From Pseudomonas agarici (GTDB lineage Bacteria; Pseudomonadota; Gammaproteobacteria; Pseudomonadales; Pseudomonadaceae), in NCBI RefSeq assembly GCF_900109755.1, contig NZ_FOAR01000018.1:1-64000 (forward strand): DNA of 64,000 nt. The letters run 5' to 3'. The notes under the pieces were generated by a model. That model did no database searches, had not been told where the DNA came from, and saw only the letters and a program-made list of their open reading frames with translations. Shown here piece after piece: positions 34,929 to 43,798 of the stretch; the stretch's first letter is position 1, and every line of letters begins with the position of its first letter. A program made the translations under genes and the position numbers.

Positions 34929-35789
34929 ATGTCGCGCCGATCCCACTTCCTGTTTTGCTGCCTGATCCTGGGCTTGGCGCTGTTTGGCTGCAACCGGGTC
35001 GGCGTCGCCTATCGCCACCTGGATGTCATCATCCCCTGGACCCTCAGCGACTATGTGGACATGCGCCGCGAGCAGAAGGACTGGTTCAAAGAACATCTGA
35101 AGGAGCACCTACAATGGCATTGCACCACGCAATTGCCTGCTTATCTGGAGTGGCTCGACCGCTTGCGGCAGATGGTCGAAAACACCCAGGTCAGCGATGC
35201 CCAGTTGTTGGCGCGGACCGTTGAGGCCAAGGCGGCTATAGCCCAAGTCGCCCGGCAAATCACGCCGTCAGCCATCGAGTTGCTCAAGGGTCTGGATGCT
35301 CGACAAGTGGCCGAGATGAACGAGGCATTCGCCAAGGAACAACGCGAACGCTATGCCGAGTATGTCGCACCGCCCCTGGATGAGCAGATTCGCCAACGCG
35401 CGAAGCGGATGAGCAAACGCCTGGAGGTCTGGCTCGGACCGCTCAGCCCGGACCAGCAGCAACGGGTCATTGATTGGTCAACCGAACTCGGTGAGCAGAA
35501 CCGCTTTTGGATTGCCAACCGCGCGCACTGGCAGGCGCAACTGAGCGCAGCAGTCGCCGAACGCCAGAACGCCGACTTTCCCCAGCGTATCGAGCAATTG
35601 CTGCAACATCGGGACAGCCTGTGGACCGTTGAGTACCGCCAGGCCTACGAGCGTACCGAGCAGTCCACCCGCCGCCTACTGGTGGACTTGATGGCCGAGA
35701 GCACGCCTGCCCAGCGCAGCCAGCTACTGAAAAGAATCGCCGATCTGCGCCGCGACTTCAGCCAACTGAGCTGCCTGAAAGCAGCTTGA
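34929..35789 (+). CDS. DUF6279 family lipoprotein
   Basis: A 286-residue lipoprotein: signal peptide with lipobox LALFGC and Cys21, then RVGVAYRHLDVIIPWTLSDYVD, which is characteristic of DUF6279, and a long helical domain with coiled-coil character. The residue after the lipid Cys is Asn, so outer-membrane sorting is expected. Function is unknown. The start has AAGGA about ten bases upstream. Confidence 0.8.
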   Translation: MSRRSHFLFCCLILGLALFGCNRVGVAYRHLDVIIPWTLSDYVDMRREQKDWFKEHLKEHLQWHCTTQLPAYLEWLDRLRQMVENTQVSDAQLLARTVEAKAAIAQVARQITPSAIELLKGLDARQVAEMNEAFAKEQRERYAEYVAPPLDEQIRQRAKRMSKRLEVWLGPLSPDQQQRVIDWSTELGEQNRFWIANRAHWQAQLSAAVAERQNADFPQRIEQLLQHRDSLWTVEYRQAYERTEQSTRRLLVDLMAESTPAQRSQLLKRIADLRRDFSQLSCLKAA

Positions 35790-35801
35790 AACCCTAGGCA
35801 A

Positions 35802-36194
35802 TCAAGCGATCCGTGCCTCGGACACCACGGCGTCGAACACCAGTGGGTCCAGCGCATCGCGCTGTTCATCCAGCACCTGGCGTGGGTGGTCGTTGCCGGG
35901 GATACTGCTGTCGATCAGGCTCAACAAGCTGGAACCGCGGGGCGTCAGGACAAAGTTCTCGCCATCGCCGCCCTCTTCTTCTGGCCGCGACTCGATAAAG
36001 CCGTTGTTGAGCAATAACCGCTCATAATCGGTCGCCAGGGTTTTCAGTGTATCGAGGTTACCCGTCGGCTCGCCTTCGGCAGCCTGCGCGCAGGCATGTT
36101 GTTCGGCATAGGCCCGCGGAGCGAAGCTGTAGCCGGCACCGTTCTGTACTTCGTGGAGCAGACGTTCGATCAGCTCCCAGTTATAAGTCGTCAT
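35802..36194 (-). CDS. hypothetical protein, possible winged-helix fold
   Basis: A 130-residue acidic protein. The pattern NWELIERLLHEVQNG, LKTLATDYERLLLNNGFIE and NFVLTPRGSSLLSLID reads like a winged helix, with a recognition region and a wing of the form seen in DUF2513-like regulators. No metal or catalytic motif is visible. It is convergent to the DUF6279 lipoprotein gene (12-bp gap). Conserved hypotheticals of this type occur in Pseudomonas; function unknown. Confidence 0.7.
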   Translation of the reverse strand: MTTYNWELIERLLHEVQNGAGYSFAPRAYAEQHACAQAAEGEPTGNLDTLKTLATDYERLLLNNGFIESRPEEEGGDGENFVLTPRGSSLLSLIDSSIPGNDHPRQVLDEQRDALDPLVFDAVVSEARIA

Positions 36195-36388
36195 CCTGAT
36201 GCGACCTCCTACCGTTGATAGAAGAAATCCCCCCTCTACAGTAGTGACAGACAGCAGCGATCGACGTTCAGCCCGATTTCAGGTCAGCGTGACCATTGGG
36301 CGGACCAACATCGATTGCCGGACCCGACACAGGGGCAGCCTGCGCTGCACCTCACCGGGCAAGACAACCAGTCCACCCGTCGAGCGGG

Positions 36389-37735
36389 TTATTCGTCCGC
36401 TGGCGCTTGCGGCTTGCGGCGCTTGAGCGGCGCCATGCCGTCCTTGCTGACCAGCGACAGGGCGTCGGTCTTCGGCCGGTTGGCGATCTTGCGCTTGGTC
36501 GGTGCCTTGGCCGCCGACTTCTTCTTGTCGCCCTTGGCGTCGGTCTTTTTCTTCTTCACGCCCACGGCCTTGCCCGAAGCCTTGACCTTCTTCGGCCCGC
36601 CGTAACTGCCTTTGACTTCCTTGATAATGCGGCGCTCGAAGCTCTGCTTGAGGTAGCGCTCGATGCTCGACATCAGATTCCAGTCGCCGTGGCAGATCAG
36701 CGAGATCGCCAGGCCGTCGTTGCCGGCACGCCCGGTCCGACCAATACGATGCACGTACTCGTCGCCACTGCGCGGCATATCGAAGTTGATCACCAGATCC
36801 AGCCCTTCCACATCCAGGCCACGGGCAGCGACATCGGTGGCCACGAGGATCTTCACCCCACCCTGCTTCAGGCGGTCGATGGCCAGCTTGCGGTCCTTCT
36901 GGTCCTTTTCGCCGTGCAGCACGAAGGCCTTGTATTCCTGGGCCACCAAGCGGCCATAGATACGGTCGGCCATGGCCCGGGTGTTAGTGAAGACAATGGC
37001 CTTCTGGTAAGTTTCATTGGCCAGCAACCAATTGACGATCTGCTCTTTGTGCTGATTGTGGTCAGCGGTGATGATCTGCTGGCGAGTGGTGTCGTTCAGT
37101 TGGCTGACCGCATTGAGCTGCAAGTGCTCGGGATTGTTCAGAACCTTAGCGATCATCTCGCGCAGGCCGGAACCGCCGGTGGTGGCGGAGAACAGCATGG
37201 TCTGCTGGCGGTTCGGACACTCGTCCACCAGGCGCTGCACGTCTTCGGCAAATCCCATGTCGAGCATGCGGTCGGCTTCGTCGAGCACCAGCACCTCGAC
37301 TTCCTTGAGGTCGAGATTGCCGGCATTCAGTTGCTCGATCATCCGCCCTGGGGTGCCGATCAGAATATCCGGGACCTTGCGCAGCAACGCCGCCTGGACC
37401 TTGAAATCCTCGCCGCCGGTGATCAGGCCGGACTTGATGAAAGTGAACTGGGAGAAGCGCTCGACTTCCTTGAGGGTCTGCTGGGCCAGCTCGCGGGTCG
37501 GCAGCAGGATCAGGGTCTTGATGCTCACCCGCACCTTGGCCGGGCCAATGAGGCGGTTGAGGATCGGCAGCACGAACGCAGCGGTCTTGCCGCTGCCGGT
37601 TTGCGCCGTCACCCGCAAATCACGCCCTTCGAGCGCGAGCGGAATGGCCGCGGCCTGCACGGGCGTTGGCTCGACAAATTTAAGCTCGGCCACGGCTTTG
37701 AGCAGGCGTTCGTGCAGGGCGAATTGGGAAAACAC
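36389..37735 (-). CDS. DEAD-box ATP-dependent RNA helicase
   Basis: A 448-residue DEAD-box helicase: Q motif (EPTPVQAAAIPLAL), Walker A AQTGSGKT, PTRELAQQ, TPGRM, VLDEADRMLDMGF, SATTGGSG, and motif VI HRIGRTGRAG. A basic Lys-rich tail (residues about 380-448) resembles RhlE/SrmB-type tails that bind RNA. It likely acts in ribosome assembly or mRNA remodelling. The frame extends to 38002 without family similarity, so GTG 37735 with a CGAGG site is chosen. Confidence 0.88.
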   Translation of the reverse strand: MFSQFALHERLLKAVAELKFVEPTPVQAAAIPLALEGRDLRVTAQTGSGKTAAFVLPILNRLIGPAKVRVSIKTLILLPTRELAQQTLKEVERFSQFTFIKSGLITGGEDFKVQAALLRKVPDILIGTPGRMIEQLNAGNLDLKEVEVLVLDEADRMLDMGFAEDVQRLVDECPNRQQTMLFSATTGGSGLREMIAKVLNNPEHLQLNAVSQLNDTTRQQIITADHNQHKEQIVNWLLANETYQKAIVFTNTRAMADRIYGRLVAQEYKAFVLHGEKDQKDRKLAIDRLKQGGVKILVATDVAARGLDVEGLDLVINFDMPRSGDEYVHRIGRTGRAGNDGLAISLICHGDWNLMSSIERYLKQSFERRIIKEVKGSYGGPKKVKASGKAVGVKKKKTDAKGDKKKSAAKAPTKRKIANRPKTDALSLVSKDGMAPLKRRKPQAPADE

Positions 37736-37928
37736 GGGTGCTACCTCGAAGAAATACAAATATTCAGCCGCATAGGGTAACGGTTTCGAGCGCCGAGGCC
37801 GAGTTTCTTTGCACTTATCGCCGCAAACAGTGACGTTTTTGTGAGCGGATTTGTCCAGGACCGTCTCATCTGCTGACTTAAATGTTCTAATCGAACCGTT
37901 ACTTTCTGCAGAAGATCGCTCTTTTCCC

Positions 37929-39182
37929 ATGGATATGAAACAGCTCTGGCTCAACGCCCAAGACCTCTGGGGCAACCTTGATCGACATCCCCTGCTACAC
38001 ACCGGCCTGGGCTTGGTATTGCTGCTGTTGGTAGCGCTGCTGCTCGGACGAGTGGCACGCTACCTGATCCTGCACGCGGCCAAGCTGCTCGGTCGGCAGC
38101 CGGCGATGCACTGGCTCAACGATCTGCGCCAGAACAAGGTATTCCATCGCCTGGCGCAGATGACGCCGTCATTGGTGATCCAGTTCGGCCTGCACCTGGT
38201 GCCGGAACTGAGCAAGACCGCCCTGCTGTTCCTTGGCAACGCGGCGCTGGCCGTCACCGTTCTGTTCCTGGTGCTGGTCCTGAGCGCTCTGCTCAACGCC
38301 CTGCTGGACATCTACGCGCGCACCGAATATGCCCGCACTCGCTCGATCAAGGGCTACGTGCAACTGGCGAAGATGGTGCTGTTCGTGTTTGGCGCGATCG
38401 TTATCGTCGCCACGTTGATCGATCGCTCGCCACTGTTGTTGCTGTCCGGGCTGGGTGCTATGTCGGCGGTGATCCTGTTGGTCTACAAGGACACCTTGCT
38501 GTCGTTCGTCGCTAGCGTGCAACTGACCAGCAACGACATGCTGCGGGTCGGCGACTGGATCGAGATGCCCCAGGTCGGCGCCGACGGCGATGTGGTGGAC
38601 ATCACCCTGCACACGGTCAAGGTACAGAACTTCGACAAGACCATCGTCTCGATTCCCACCTGGAGACTGATGTCCGAGTCGTTCCGCAATTGGCGGGGCA
38701 TGCAGCAATCCGGTGGCCGGCGGATCAAGCGCAACCTGTTTATTGACGCCAGCGGTGTGCGCTTCCTGCATGAAGACGAAGAACAGCGCCTGAGCCAGGT
38801 GCACCTGCTCACCGGTTACATCGACCGCAAACAGGCCGAGCTGAAAAGCTGGAACGAGGCCCAGGGCGCTGTCGCGGCGATGTCGGCCAATCGCCGGCGC
38901 ATGACCAACCTCGGCACCTTCCGCGCCTATGCGCAGGCTTACCTCAAGAGCCACCCGCAGATCCAGCCGGACATGACCTGCATGGTCCGCCAGATGCAGA
39001 CCACGGCACAGGGCGTGCCGCTGGAAATCTACTGCTTTACCCGCACGACGGCATGGGCCGATTACGAACGGATACAGGGGGATATTTTTGATTACCTGCT
39101 GGCGATACTGCCGGAGTTTGGGTTGAGTGTTTATCAACAGCCAAGTGGGGCTGATTGGCGGGCGGGGTTGTCGGCGCGGTGA
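37929..39182 (+). CDS. ybdG: YbdG-type mechanosensitive channel
   Basis: A 417-residue MscS-family channel. Four to five N-terminal spans are followed by the MscS core: pore helix region LLLLSGLGAMSAVILLVYKDTLLSFVASVQ, then the beta domain RVGDWIEMPQVGADGDVVDITLHTVKVQN. E. coli YbdG (MscM) is the closest described member, with the same length and an insertion after the beta domain (RRIKRNLFIDASGVRFL). It relieves osmotic down-shock in the inner membrane. The start is ATG 37929; the frame runs 78 bases further upstream. Confidence 0.88.
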   Translation: MDMKQLWLNAQDLWGNLDRHPLLHTGLGLVLLLLVALLLGRVARYLILHAAKLLGRQPAMHWLNDLRQNKVFHRLAQMTPSLVIQFGLHLVPELSKTALLFLGNAALAVTVLFLVLVLSALLNALLDIYARTEYARTRSIKGYVQLAKMVLFVFGAIVIVATLIDRSPLLLLSGLGAMSAVILLVYKDTLLSFVASVQLTSNDMLRVGDWIEMPQVGADGDVVDITLHTVKVQNFDKTIVSIPTWRLMSESFRNWRGMQQSGGRRIKRNLFIDASGVRFLHEDEEQRLSQVHLLTGYIDRKQAELKSWNEAQGAVAAMSANRRRMTNLGTFRAYAQAYLKSHPQIQPDMTCMVRQMQTTAQGVPLEIYCFTRTTAWADYERIQGDIFDYLLAILPEFGLSVYQQPSGADWRAGLSAR

Positions 39183-39218
39183 GTCCTTTATGCTCGATAC
39201 TGAAGGACATTGCCGCTG

Positions 39219-40073
39219 TCAGGCGCGACGAACACCGAGACGACTGGCCCACACCGCCACCAGAATCACCCCGCCCCCCAGGAACAAACGCCCCAGGTCT
39301 TCATGCTGATTCCAGATCAGCAGGTTGATCAGCAGTCCCACCGGCACGTGCAGGTTGTTCATCACCGCCAGGGTGCCGCCGTCGACCAGGCAAGCGCCTT
39401 TGTTCCACCAGTACAGACCCAGCGCCGTGCTGACCAGCCCGAGGAATACCAGCACGCCCCACTGCAACGGTGCTTGCGGCAGGTAGTTGTTCTTGCCGAA
39501 CAGCAGGAAGGCTGGCAACGCCACCGCCAGTGCGCCCAGGTAGAAATAGCCAAAACGGCGGTAGTGCGGCAGATCGCTGGGATGACGTGCCACCAGGTGT
39601 TTGTACAGCACCTGGCCGGCGGCATAGGTGAAGTTGGCCAGTTGCAGCAGCAAGAAACCCAGGAAGAAGTCCGGGTTGATCCGGTCGTAGCGGATCACCG
39701 CCGCGCCAACCACCGCCACCAGTGCCGCGACCAGGACCCAAGGGTTGAAGCGCCGGTTCAGGGCATCTTCAATCAGGGTGACGTGCAAGGGGGTAAGGAT
39801 GGTGAACAACAACACTTCCGGCACCGTCAGCACACGGAAACTCAGGTACAGGCAGACGTAGGTCACACCGAACTGCAAGGCGCCGATCAGCAGCATGCCA
39901 CGCATGAAAGCCGGCTCCACCAGACGCCAGCGGGTCAGGGGAATGAAGATCAGCCCAGCCAGCAATACCCGCACCAGCACGGCGAAGTAGCTGTCGACGT
40001 GACCGGCCAGGTATTCGCCGATCAGACTGAAGGAAAACGCCTGGATCAGCGTAACGAAAAGCAGGTAACCCAT
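39219..40073 (-). CDS. DMT family carboxylate/amino acid/amine transporter
   Basis: A 284-residue ten-span exporter of the DMT superfamily. It begins MGYLLFVTLIQAFSFSLIGEYLAGHVDSYF and includes LSFRVLTVPEVLLFTILTPLHV, features of the carboxylate/amino acid/amine transporter group. GAGG five bases upstream supports ATG 40073. The substrate is not evident from context. It is convergent to the ybdG gene. Confidence 0.82.
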   Translation of the reverse strand: MGYLLFVTLIQAFSFSLIGEYLAGHVDSYFAVLVRVLLAGLIFIPLTRWRLVEPAFMRGMLLIGALQFGVTYVCLYLSFRVLTVPEVLLFTILTPLHVTLIEDALNRRFNPWVLVAALVAVVGAAVIRYDRINPDFFLGFLLLQLANFTYAAGQVLYKHLVARHPSDLPHYRRFGYFYLGALAVALPAFLLFGKNNYLPQAPLQWGVLVFLGLVSTALGLYWWNKGACLVDGGTLAVMNNLHVPVGLLINLLIWNQHEDLGRLFLGGGVILVAVWASRLGVRRA

Positions 40074-40143
40074 GAATGCCTCACCCATGTTGCGATACGC
40101 CCGCGACCTTAACGGCTTTGCGCCGCACAAGGAATCCGCGGCG

Positions 40144-40178
40144 AAAAAAAACCCGATCGGGCGGGGGGCCGGATCGGG
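40144..40178 (-). terminator. intrinsic terminator, probably for azoR
   Basis: On the - strand GATC-rich arms (CCCGATC/GATCGGG at 40152-40158 and 40172-40178) enclose a G/C-rich loop and are followed by seven T residues. It lies 115 bp beyond the azoR stop and upstream of the next leftward gene. Confidence 0.7.
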
Positions 40179-40219
40179 CTAGGTGCACCTAGGGAGCAAC
40201 CAGTGCAAAGGGAGGATCA

Positions 40220-40282
40220 ATGCGCGAACAACTTGAAGGGTCTATCTCGCTGGAGACACTAGAACACCCGAGGATTAGCTGA
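40220..40282 (+). CDS. candidate 20-residue micro-ORF with ideal ribosome site
   Basis: MREQLEGSISLETLEHPRIS is preceded by AAAGGGAGG five bases before its ATG, unusually strong for chance. It lies between the azoR terminator and the azoR stop on the opposite strand. It could be a small peptide or the translated part of a small RNA. No homologue is recognised. Confidence 0.3.
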   Translation: MREQLEGSISLETLEHPRIS

Positions 40283-40293
40283 AGATTAAGGTT

Positions 40294-40893
40294 TCAAGCG
40301 ATTTGGGCGATTCGGGCTTTCGCCTGGCCCAGACCTTTTTTCTGGAAATTGTCACCCATGTTCAGGCCTTCGGCATGAATGAAGTTGATGTCGTGGATAC
40401 CGATGAACGCCAGCACCTGGCGCAGATACGGTTCCTGGTGATCGTGGGTGCCACCGGCATACAACCCGCCGCGAGCGGTCAGGACATACGCTTGCTTACC
40501 GGTCAACAGTCCCTGCGTGCCAGTTTTGGTGTACTTGAAGGTCACACCGGCTCGCAACACGTGGTCCAGCCAGGCTTTGAGGGTGCTCGGAATCGCGAAA
40601 TTGTACATAGGCGCAGCGAGTACCAGCACGTCCGCCGCCAGCAATTCGTCGGTCAGCAGTTTGGAACGTTCGAGGGATGCCTGCTCGACCTCGTTGCGCT
40701 GTTCGAGCGGTTTCATCCAGCCCCCCAACAGGTTGCTATCCAGATGGGGTACCGGGCTTTCCGCCAGGTCACGCACGCTGATCGGGTCGCTCGGGTGTGC
40801 AGCTTGCCACTGGCCGATGAACTGCCGGGTCAGTTGGCGGGAAACCGAGCCCTGCTGGCGAGCGCTGCTTTCGATGATCAGTACGCGGGGCAT
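40294..40893 (-). CDS. azoR: FMN-dependent NADH-azoreductase
   Basis: A 199-residue flavodoxin-like AzoR. It has the N-terminal phosphate loop region IESSARQQGSVSRQLT, the middle APMYNFAIPSTLKAWLDHVLRAG that positions FMN, and TARGGLYAGGTHDHQEPYL. It reduces azo bonds and quinones in two-electron steps, protecting against thiol and quinone stress. Pseudomonads carry several paralogues. It is transcribed leftward from a spacer that has a perfect 8-bp inverted repeat at 40988-41007. Confidence 0.9.
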   Translation of the reverse strand: MPRVLIIESSARQQGSVSRQLTRQFIGQWQAAHPSDPISVRDLAESPVPHLDSNLLGGWMKPLEQRNEVEQASLERSKLLTDELLAADVLVLAAPMYNFAIPSTLKAWLDHVLRAGVTFKYTKTGTQGLLTGKQAYVLTARGGLYAGGTHDHQEPYLRQVLAFIGIHDINFIHAEGLNMGDNFQKKGLGQAKARIAQIA

Positions 40894-40987
40894 GGGAAGT
40901 GCTCCATCGATGAGTGCGGTAAGTCAATGGAGTGAAGACTAAACAGTAAGATATCGATAAAAAAGCGGAAAAATTTGCTACAACCTA

Positions 40988-41007
40988 TCTATAAATTTGT
41001 TTATAGA
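40988..41007. promoter_or_regulatory. inverted repeat upstream of azoR
   Basis: TCTATAAA and TTTATAGA are perfect inverted repeats around TTTG, 95 bp before the azoR ATG. It suits a LysR (T-N11-A) or other dimeric regulator. No dedicated azoR regulator gene is directly adjacent. Confidence 0.4.
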
Positions 41008-41040
41008 CGGAGCATGCTTGTCAGCGATGCACAGCCGGTG

Positions 41041-41355
41041 TCATTTCACAGAGCAGGACAGGTCCATTCGCAACCGAATGATCTTGCGATTGAACTTGGC
41101 GGTGACGTTGGTGTTCTTCCCGGCCAGCACTTCCACTCGGCGGCTGCGCGGCGCTTCGGGGCCGTTGTGGAACACCACCTTGCACAGGGCGTCGGTCTTA
41201 CCGTAGTTGTTCAGATTGATCGAACCGATGTCTTCATCGGTGTCGTGGGGGGTGTAGTCGATACTCAGACCATTGAGTTGCTTGCGCACATCGATGGGAT
41301 AGGCAAACGCGCTCAGCGGCAATAGCGCCAGCAACACACAACAGATCTTTCTCAT
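41041..41355 (-). CDS. small secreted protein of unknown function
   Basis: A 104-residue exported protein with a signal peptide (MRKICCVLLALLPLSAFA). The mature part (YPIDVRKQLNGLSIDYTPHD, ..NLNNYGKTDALCKVVFHNGPE, and a late Cys in DLSCSVK) has two cysteines that may form a disulfide and a beta-rich character. It has long been mislabelled as phosphoglycerate kinase in some genomes, which its size contradicts. ATG 41355 with GGGGA upstream is favoured over the open frame to 41403. Confidence 0.75.
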   Translation of the reverse strand: MRKICCVLLALLPLSAFAYPIDVRKQLNGLSIDYTPHDTDEDIGSINLNNYGKTDALCKVVFHNGPEAPRSRRVEVLAGKNTNVTAKFNRKIIRLRMDLSCSVK

Positions 41356-41404
41356 TCGACGGTCCCCAATGTGGACCGCCAGCTTAGGACAAGAGGAGCT
41401 CAAC

Positions 41405-42328
41405 TTGAAAGCGCCCCGCGTGACGATCGATCAATGGCGAACGCTGCAGGCCGTGGTCGATCATGGTGGCTTCGCCCAGGCGGCAGAAGCCCTGCATCGT
41501 TCACAGTCGTCAGTCAGTTATACCGTGGCCCGCATGCAGGACCAGCTCGGCGTGCCGCTGCTGCGCATCGATGGGCGCAAGGCCGTGCTGACCGAAGCCG
41601 GCGGCGTGTTACTGCGCCGCTCGCGACAATTGGTGAAACAGGCCAGCCAGCTCGAAGACCTGGCCCATCACATGGAGCAGGGTTGGGAGGCCGAGGTGCG
41701 CCTGGTGGTCGACGCCGCCTACCCCAATGCCCGGTTGGTCCGAGCCCTGACCGCCTTCATGCCGCAGAGCCGCGGCTGCCGCGTGCGCCTGCGCGAGGAA
41801 GTGTTGTCCGGCGTCGAGGAGGTGCTGCTCGAAGGTGTCGCCGACTTGGCCATCAGCGGCTTCAATATCCCCGGCTACCTGGGCACCGAAATGAGCGCCG
41901 TCGAATTCGTCGCCGTCGCCCATCCGGAACACACCCTGCATCGCCTGCAACGGGAGCTGACCTTTCAGGATCTGGAAAGCCAGCTGCAAGTGGTGATTCG
42001 CGACTCCGGTCGTCAGCAACCACGGGATGTCGGCTGGCTCGGTGCCGAGCAACGCTGGACGGTCGGCAGCCTGGCCACCGCTGCCACCTTTGTCGGTAAC
42101 GGACTGGGCTTTGCCTGGCTGCCACGTCATATGATCGAGCGGGAAATCCGTGAGGGCCTGCTCAAGCAACTCCCCTTGGACCAGGGCGGCAGCCGCCACC
42201 CGACGTTCTATCTGTACTCAAACAAAGACAAACCCCTGGGACCGGCGACGCAGATTCTCGTTGAACTGTTGCGTACCTTCGACACCGCGCCACTGGACGC
42301 CCCCTTCGCCGCTCCCCAGCAAGCCTGA
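41405..42328 (+). CDS. LysR-family transcriptional regulator
   Basis: A 307-residue LysR regulator: DQWRTLQAVVDHGGFAQAAEALHRSQSSVSYTVARMQ holds the DNA-binding helices, followed by a ligand domain with LLEGVADLAISGF and a late VGNGLGFAWLPRHMI. TTG 41405 is chosen because an AGGAGCT site lies eight bases ahead and it begins the normal family N-terminus; the ATG at 41369 lacks such a site. It sits divergent to the small secreted protein and just upstream of the alpha/beta hydrolase gene (14 bp), which may be its target. Confidence 0.83.
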   Translation: MKAPRVTIDQWRTLQAVVDHGGFAQAAEALHRSQSSVSYTVARMQDQLGVPLLRIDGRKAVLTEAGGVLLRRSRQLVKQASQLEDLAHHMEQGWEAEVRLVVDAAYPNARLVRALTAFMPQSRGCRVRLREEVLSGVEEVLLEGVADLAISGFNIPGYLGTEMSAVEFVAVAHPEHTLHRLQRELTFQDLESQLQVVIRDSGRQQPRDVGWLGAEQRWTVGSLATAATFVGNGLGFAWLPRHMIEREIREGLLKQLPLDQGGSRHPTFYLYSNKDKPLGPATQILVELLRTFDTAPLDAPFAAPQQA

Positions 42329-42342
42329 CAAGGACGTTGACC

Positions 42343-43146
42343 ATGGCCTATTTCGAACACAACGGTTGCACGCTGCACTATGACGACCATGGCCAGGGCA
42401 CGCCAGTGCTGTTGGTACACGGCCTGGGCTCCAGTGGCCTGGACTGGGAAATGCAGGTACCGGTGCTGGCTGAACACTATCGGGTGATCGTCATGGATAT
42501 TCGCGGCCATGGCCGCTCCGACAAGCCTCGCGAACGCTACAGCATCGAGGGTTTCAGTGCCGATATTGTGGCGCTGATCGAACACCTGGAGCTGGGCCGC
42601 GTGCATCTGGCGGGCCTGTCCATGGGCGCAATGATCGGCTTTCAGATCGCGGTGGACCAACCACAATTGCTCAAAAGCCTGTGCGTGATCAACAGCACCT
42701 GCGAGGTCAAGGTGCGCACGCTGGGCGATTACTGGCAGTGGGCCAAGCGCTGGAGCCTGGCGCGCCTGCTGAGCTTGAACAGCATCGGCAAGGCCCTCGG
42801 CTCGATGCTGTTTCCCAAGCCGGAACAGGAACCATTGCGTCGCGCGATGACCGAGCGCTGGGCAAAGAACGACAAACATGCTTATCTCGCCAGCTTCGAC
42901 GCCATCGTCGGCTGGGGGGTTCAGGAACGACTGTCACGTATTGCCTGTCCAACCCTGATTGTCAGCGCCGATCGCGACTACACCCCGGTCGCACTGAAGG
43001 AAAGCTATGTCAAACTGATTCCCGATGCGCGACTGGTCGTCATCGCCGACTCCCGTCACGCGACACCACTGGACCAACCCAAGGTCTTCAACCGTACCCT
43101 GCTTGAGTTTCTAACTGCAGTCGAAACCACCACCCAGGATCACTGA
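42343..43146 (+). CDS. alpha/beta-hydrolase
   Basis: A 267-residue alpha/beta hydrolase: oxyanion LLVHGLGSSGLDW, DIRGHGRSDKP, the nucleophile elbow AGLSMGAMIGF (Ser in GLSMG), the acid in VSADRDYTP and the catalytic His in ADSRHATPLDQP. The catalytic triad is complete. Such enzymes include esterases, lactonases and peroxidase-type hydrolases; the substrate is unknown. The start is ATG 42343 with AAGGA upstream. It is followed after three bases by ppiA. Confidence 0.85.
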   Translation: MAYFEHNGCTLHYDDHGQGTPVLLVHGLGSSGLDWEMQVPVLAEHYRVIVMDIRGHGRSDKPRERYSIEGFSADIVALIEHLELGRVHLAGLSMGAMIGFQIAVDQPQLLKSLCVINSTCEVKVRTLGDYWQWAKRWSLARLLSLNSIGKALGSMLFPKPEQEPLRRAMTERWAKNDKHAYLASFDAIVGWGVQERLSRIACPTLIVSADRDYTPVALKESYVKLIPDARLVVIADSRHATPLDQPKVFNRTLLEFLTAVETTTQDH

Positions 43147-43149
43147 ACC

Positions 43150-43713
43150 ATGCTGAAAAAAATTGCCCTCTTCACCGGCTCCGTACTGTTCGCCGCCAAC
43201 CTGATGGCCGCCGACGCCACCAAGGCCCAGCATGTATTGCTGGAGACCACCAACGGCCAGATCGAAATCGAGCTGGACCCAGTCAAGGCGCCGATCAGTA
43301 CCAAGAATTTCCTTGCCTATGTGGACAGCGGCTTCTACACCAACACCATCTTCCATCGGGTTATTCCAGGCTTCATGGCTCAGGGCGGCGGTTTTACCCA
43401 ACAAATGCAACAAAAAGACACCAAAGCGCCAATCAAGAACGAAGCCAGCAACGGCCTGCACAACGTGCGCGGCACCCTGTCGATGGCGCGGACCTCGGAC
43501 CCCGACTCGGCCACCAGCCAATTCTTCATCAACGTCGCGGACAATGCCTTTCTCGATCCAGGCCGCGACGCCGGTTATGCCGTATTCGCCAAGGTCGTGA
43601 AAGGCATGGATGTGGTCGATATCATCGTCAACTCACAAACCACCACCAAACAAGGTATGCAGAACGTGCCGGTCGACCCCGTGATCATCAAGTCGGTCAA
43701 GCGCATCGACTAA
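43150..43713 (+). CDS. ppiA: periplasmic peptidyl-prolyl isomerase A
   Basis: A 187-residue cyclophilin with a signal peptide (MLKKIALFTGSVLFAANLMA). The catalytic core is recognisable: NFLAYVDSGFYTNTIFHRVIPGFMAQGG (active Arg in FHR), the GTLSMAR stretch and SQFFINVADNAFLD. It catalyses proline cis-trans isomerisation of periplasmic proteins. The gene begins three bases after the hydrolase stop, so it is probably co-transcribed with it. Confidence 0.92.
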   Translation: MLKKIALFTGSVLFAANLMAADATKAQHVLLETTNGQIEIELDPVKAPISTKNFLAYVDSGFYTNTIFHRVIPGFMAQGGGFTQQMQQKDTKAPIKNEASNGLHNVRGTLSMARTSDPDSATSQFFINVADNAFLDPGRDAGYAVFAKVVKGMDVVDIIVNSQTTTKQGMQNVPVDPVIIKSVKRID

Positions 43714-43798
43714 AAGCAGGCGCCAACCGTAGGCCGGGTGCCGGCGGCTGGCGCTGCTTCACTTTCAAGGAGAGCCCGCCCGACGGGCGTCAGAACCC

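Noticed and set aside
36296..37780. Long + strand open frame opposite the DEAD-box helicase
   Set aside because: Antisense shadow; the helicase motifs on the other strand are intact.
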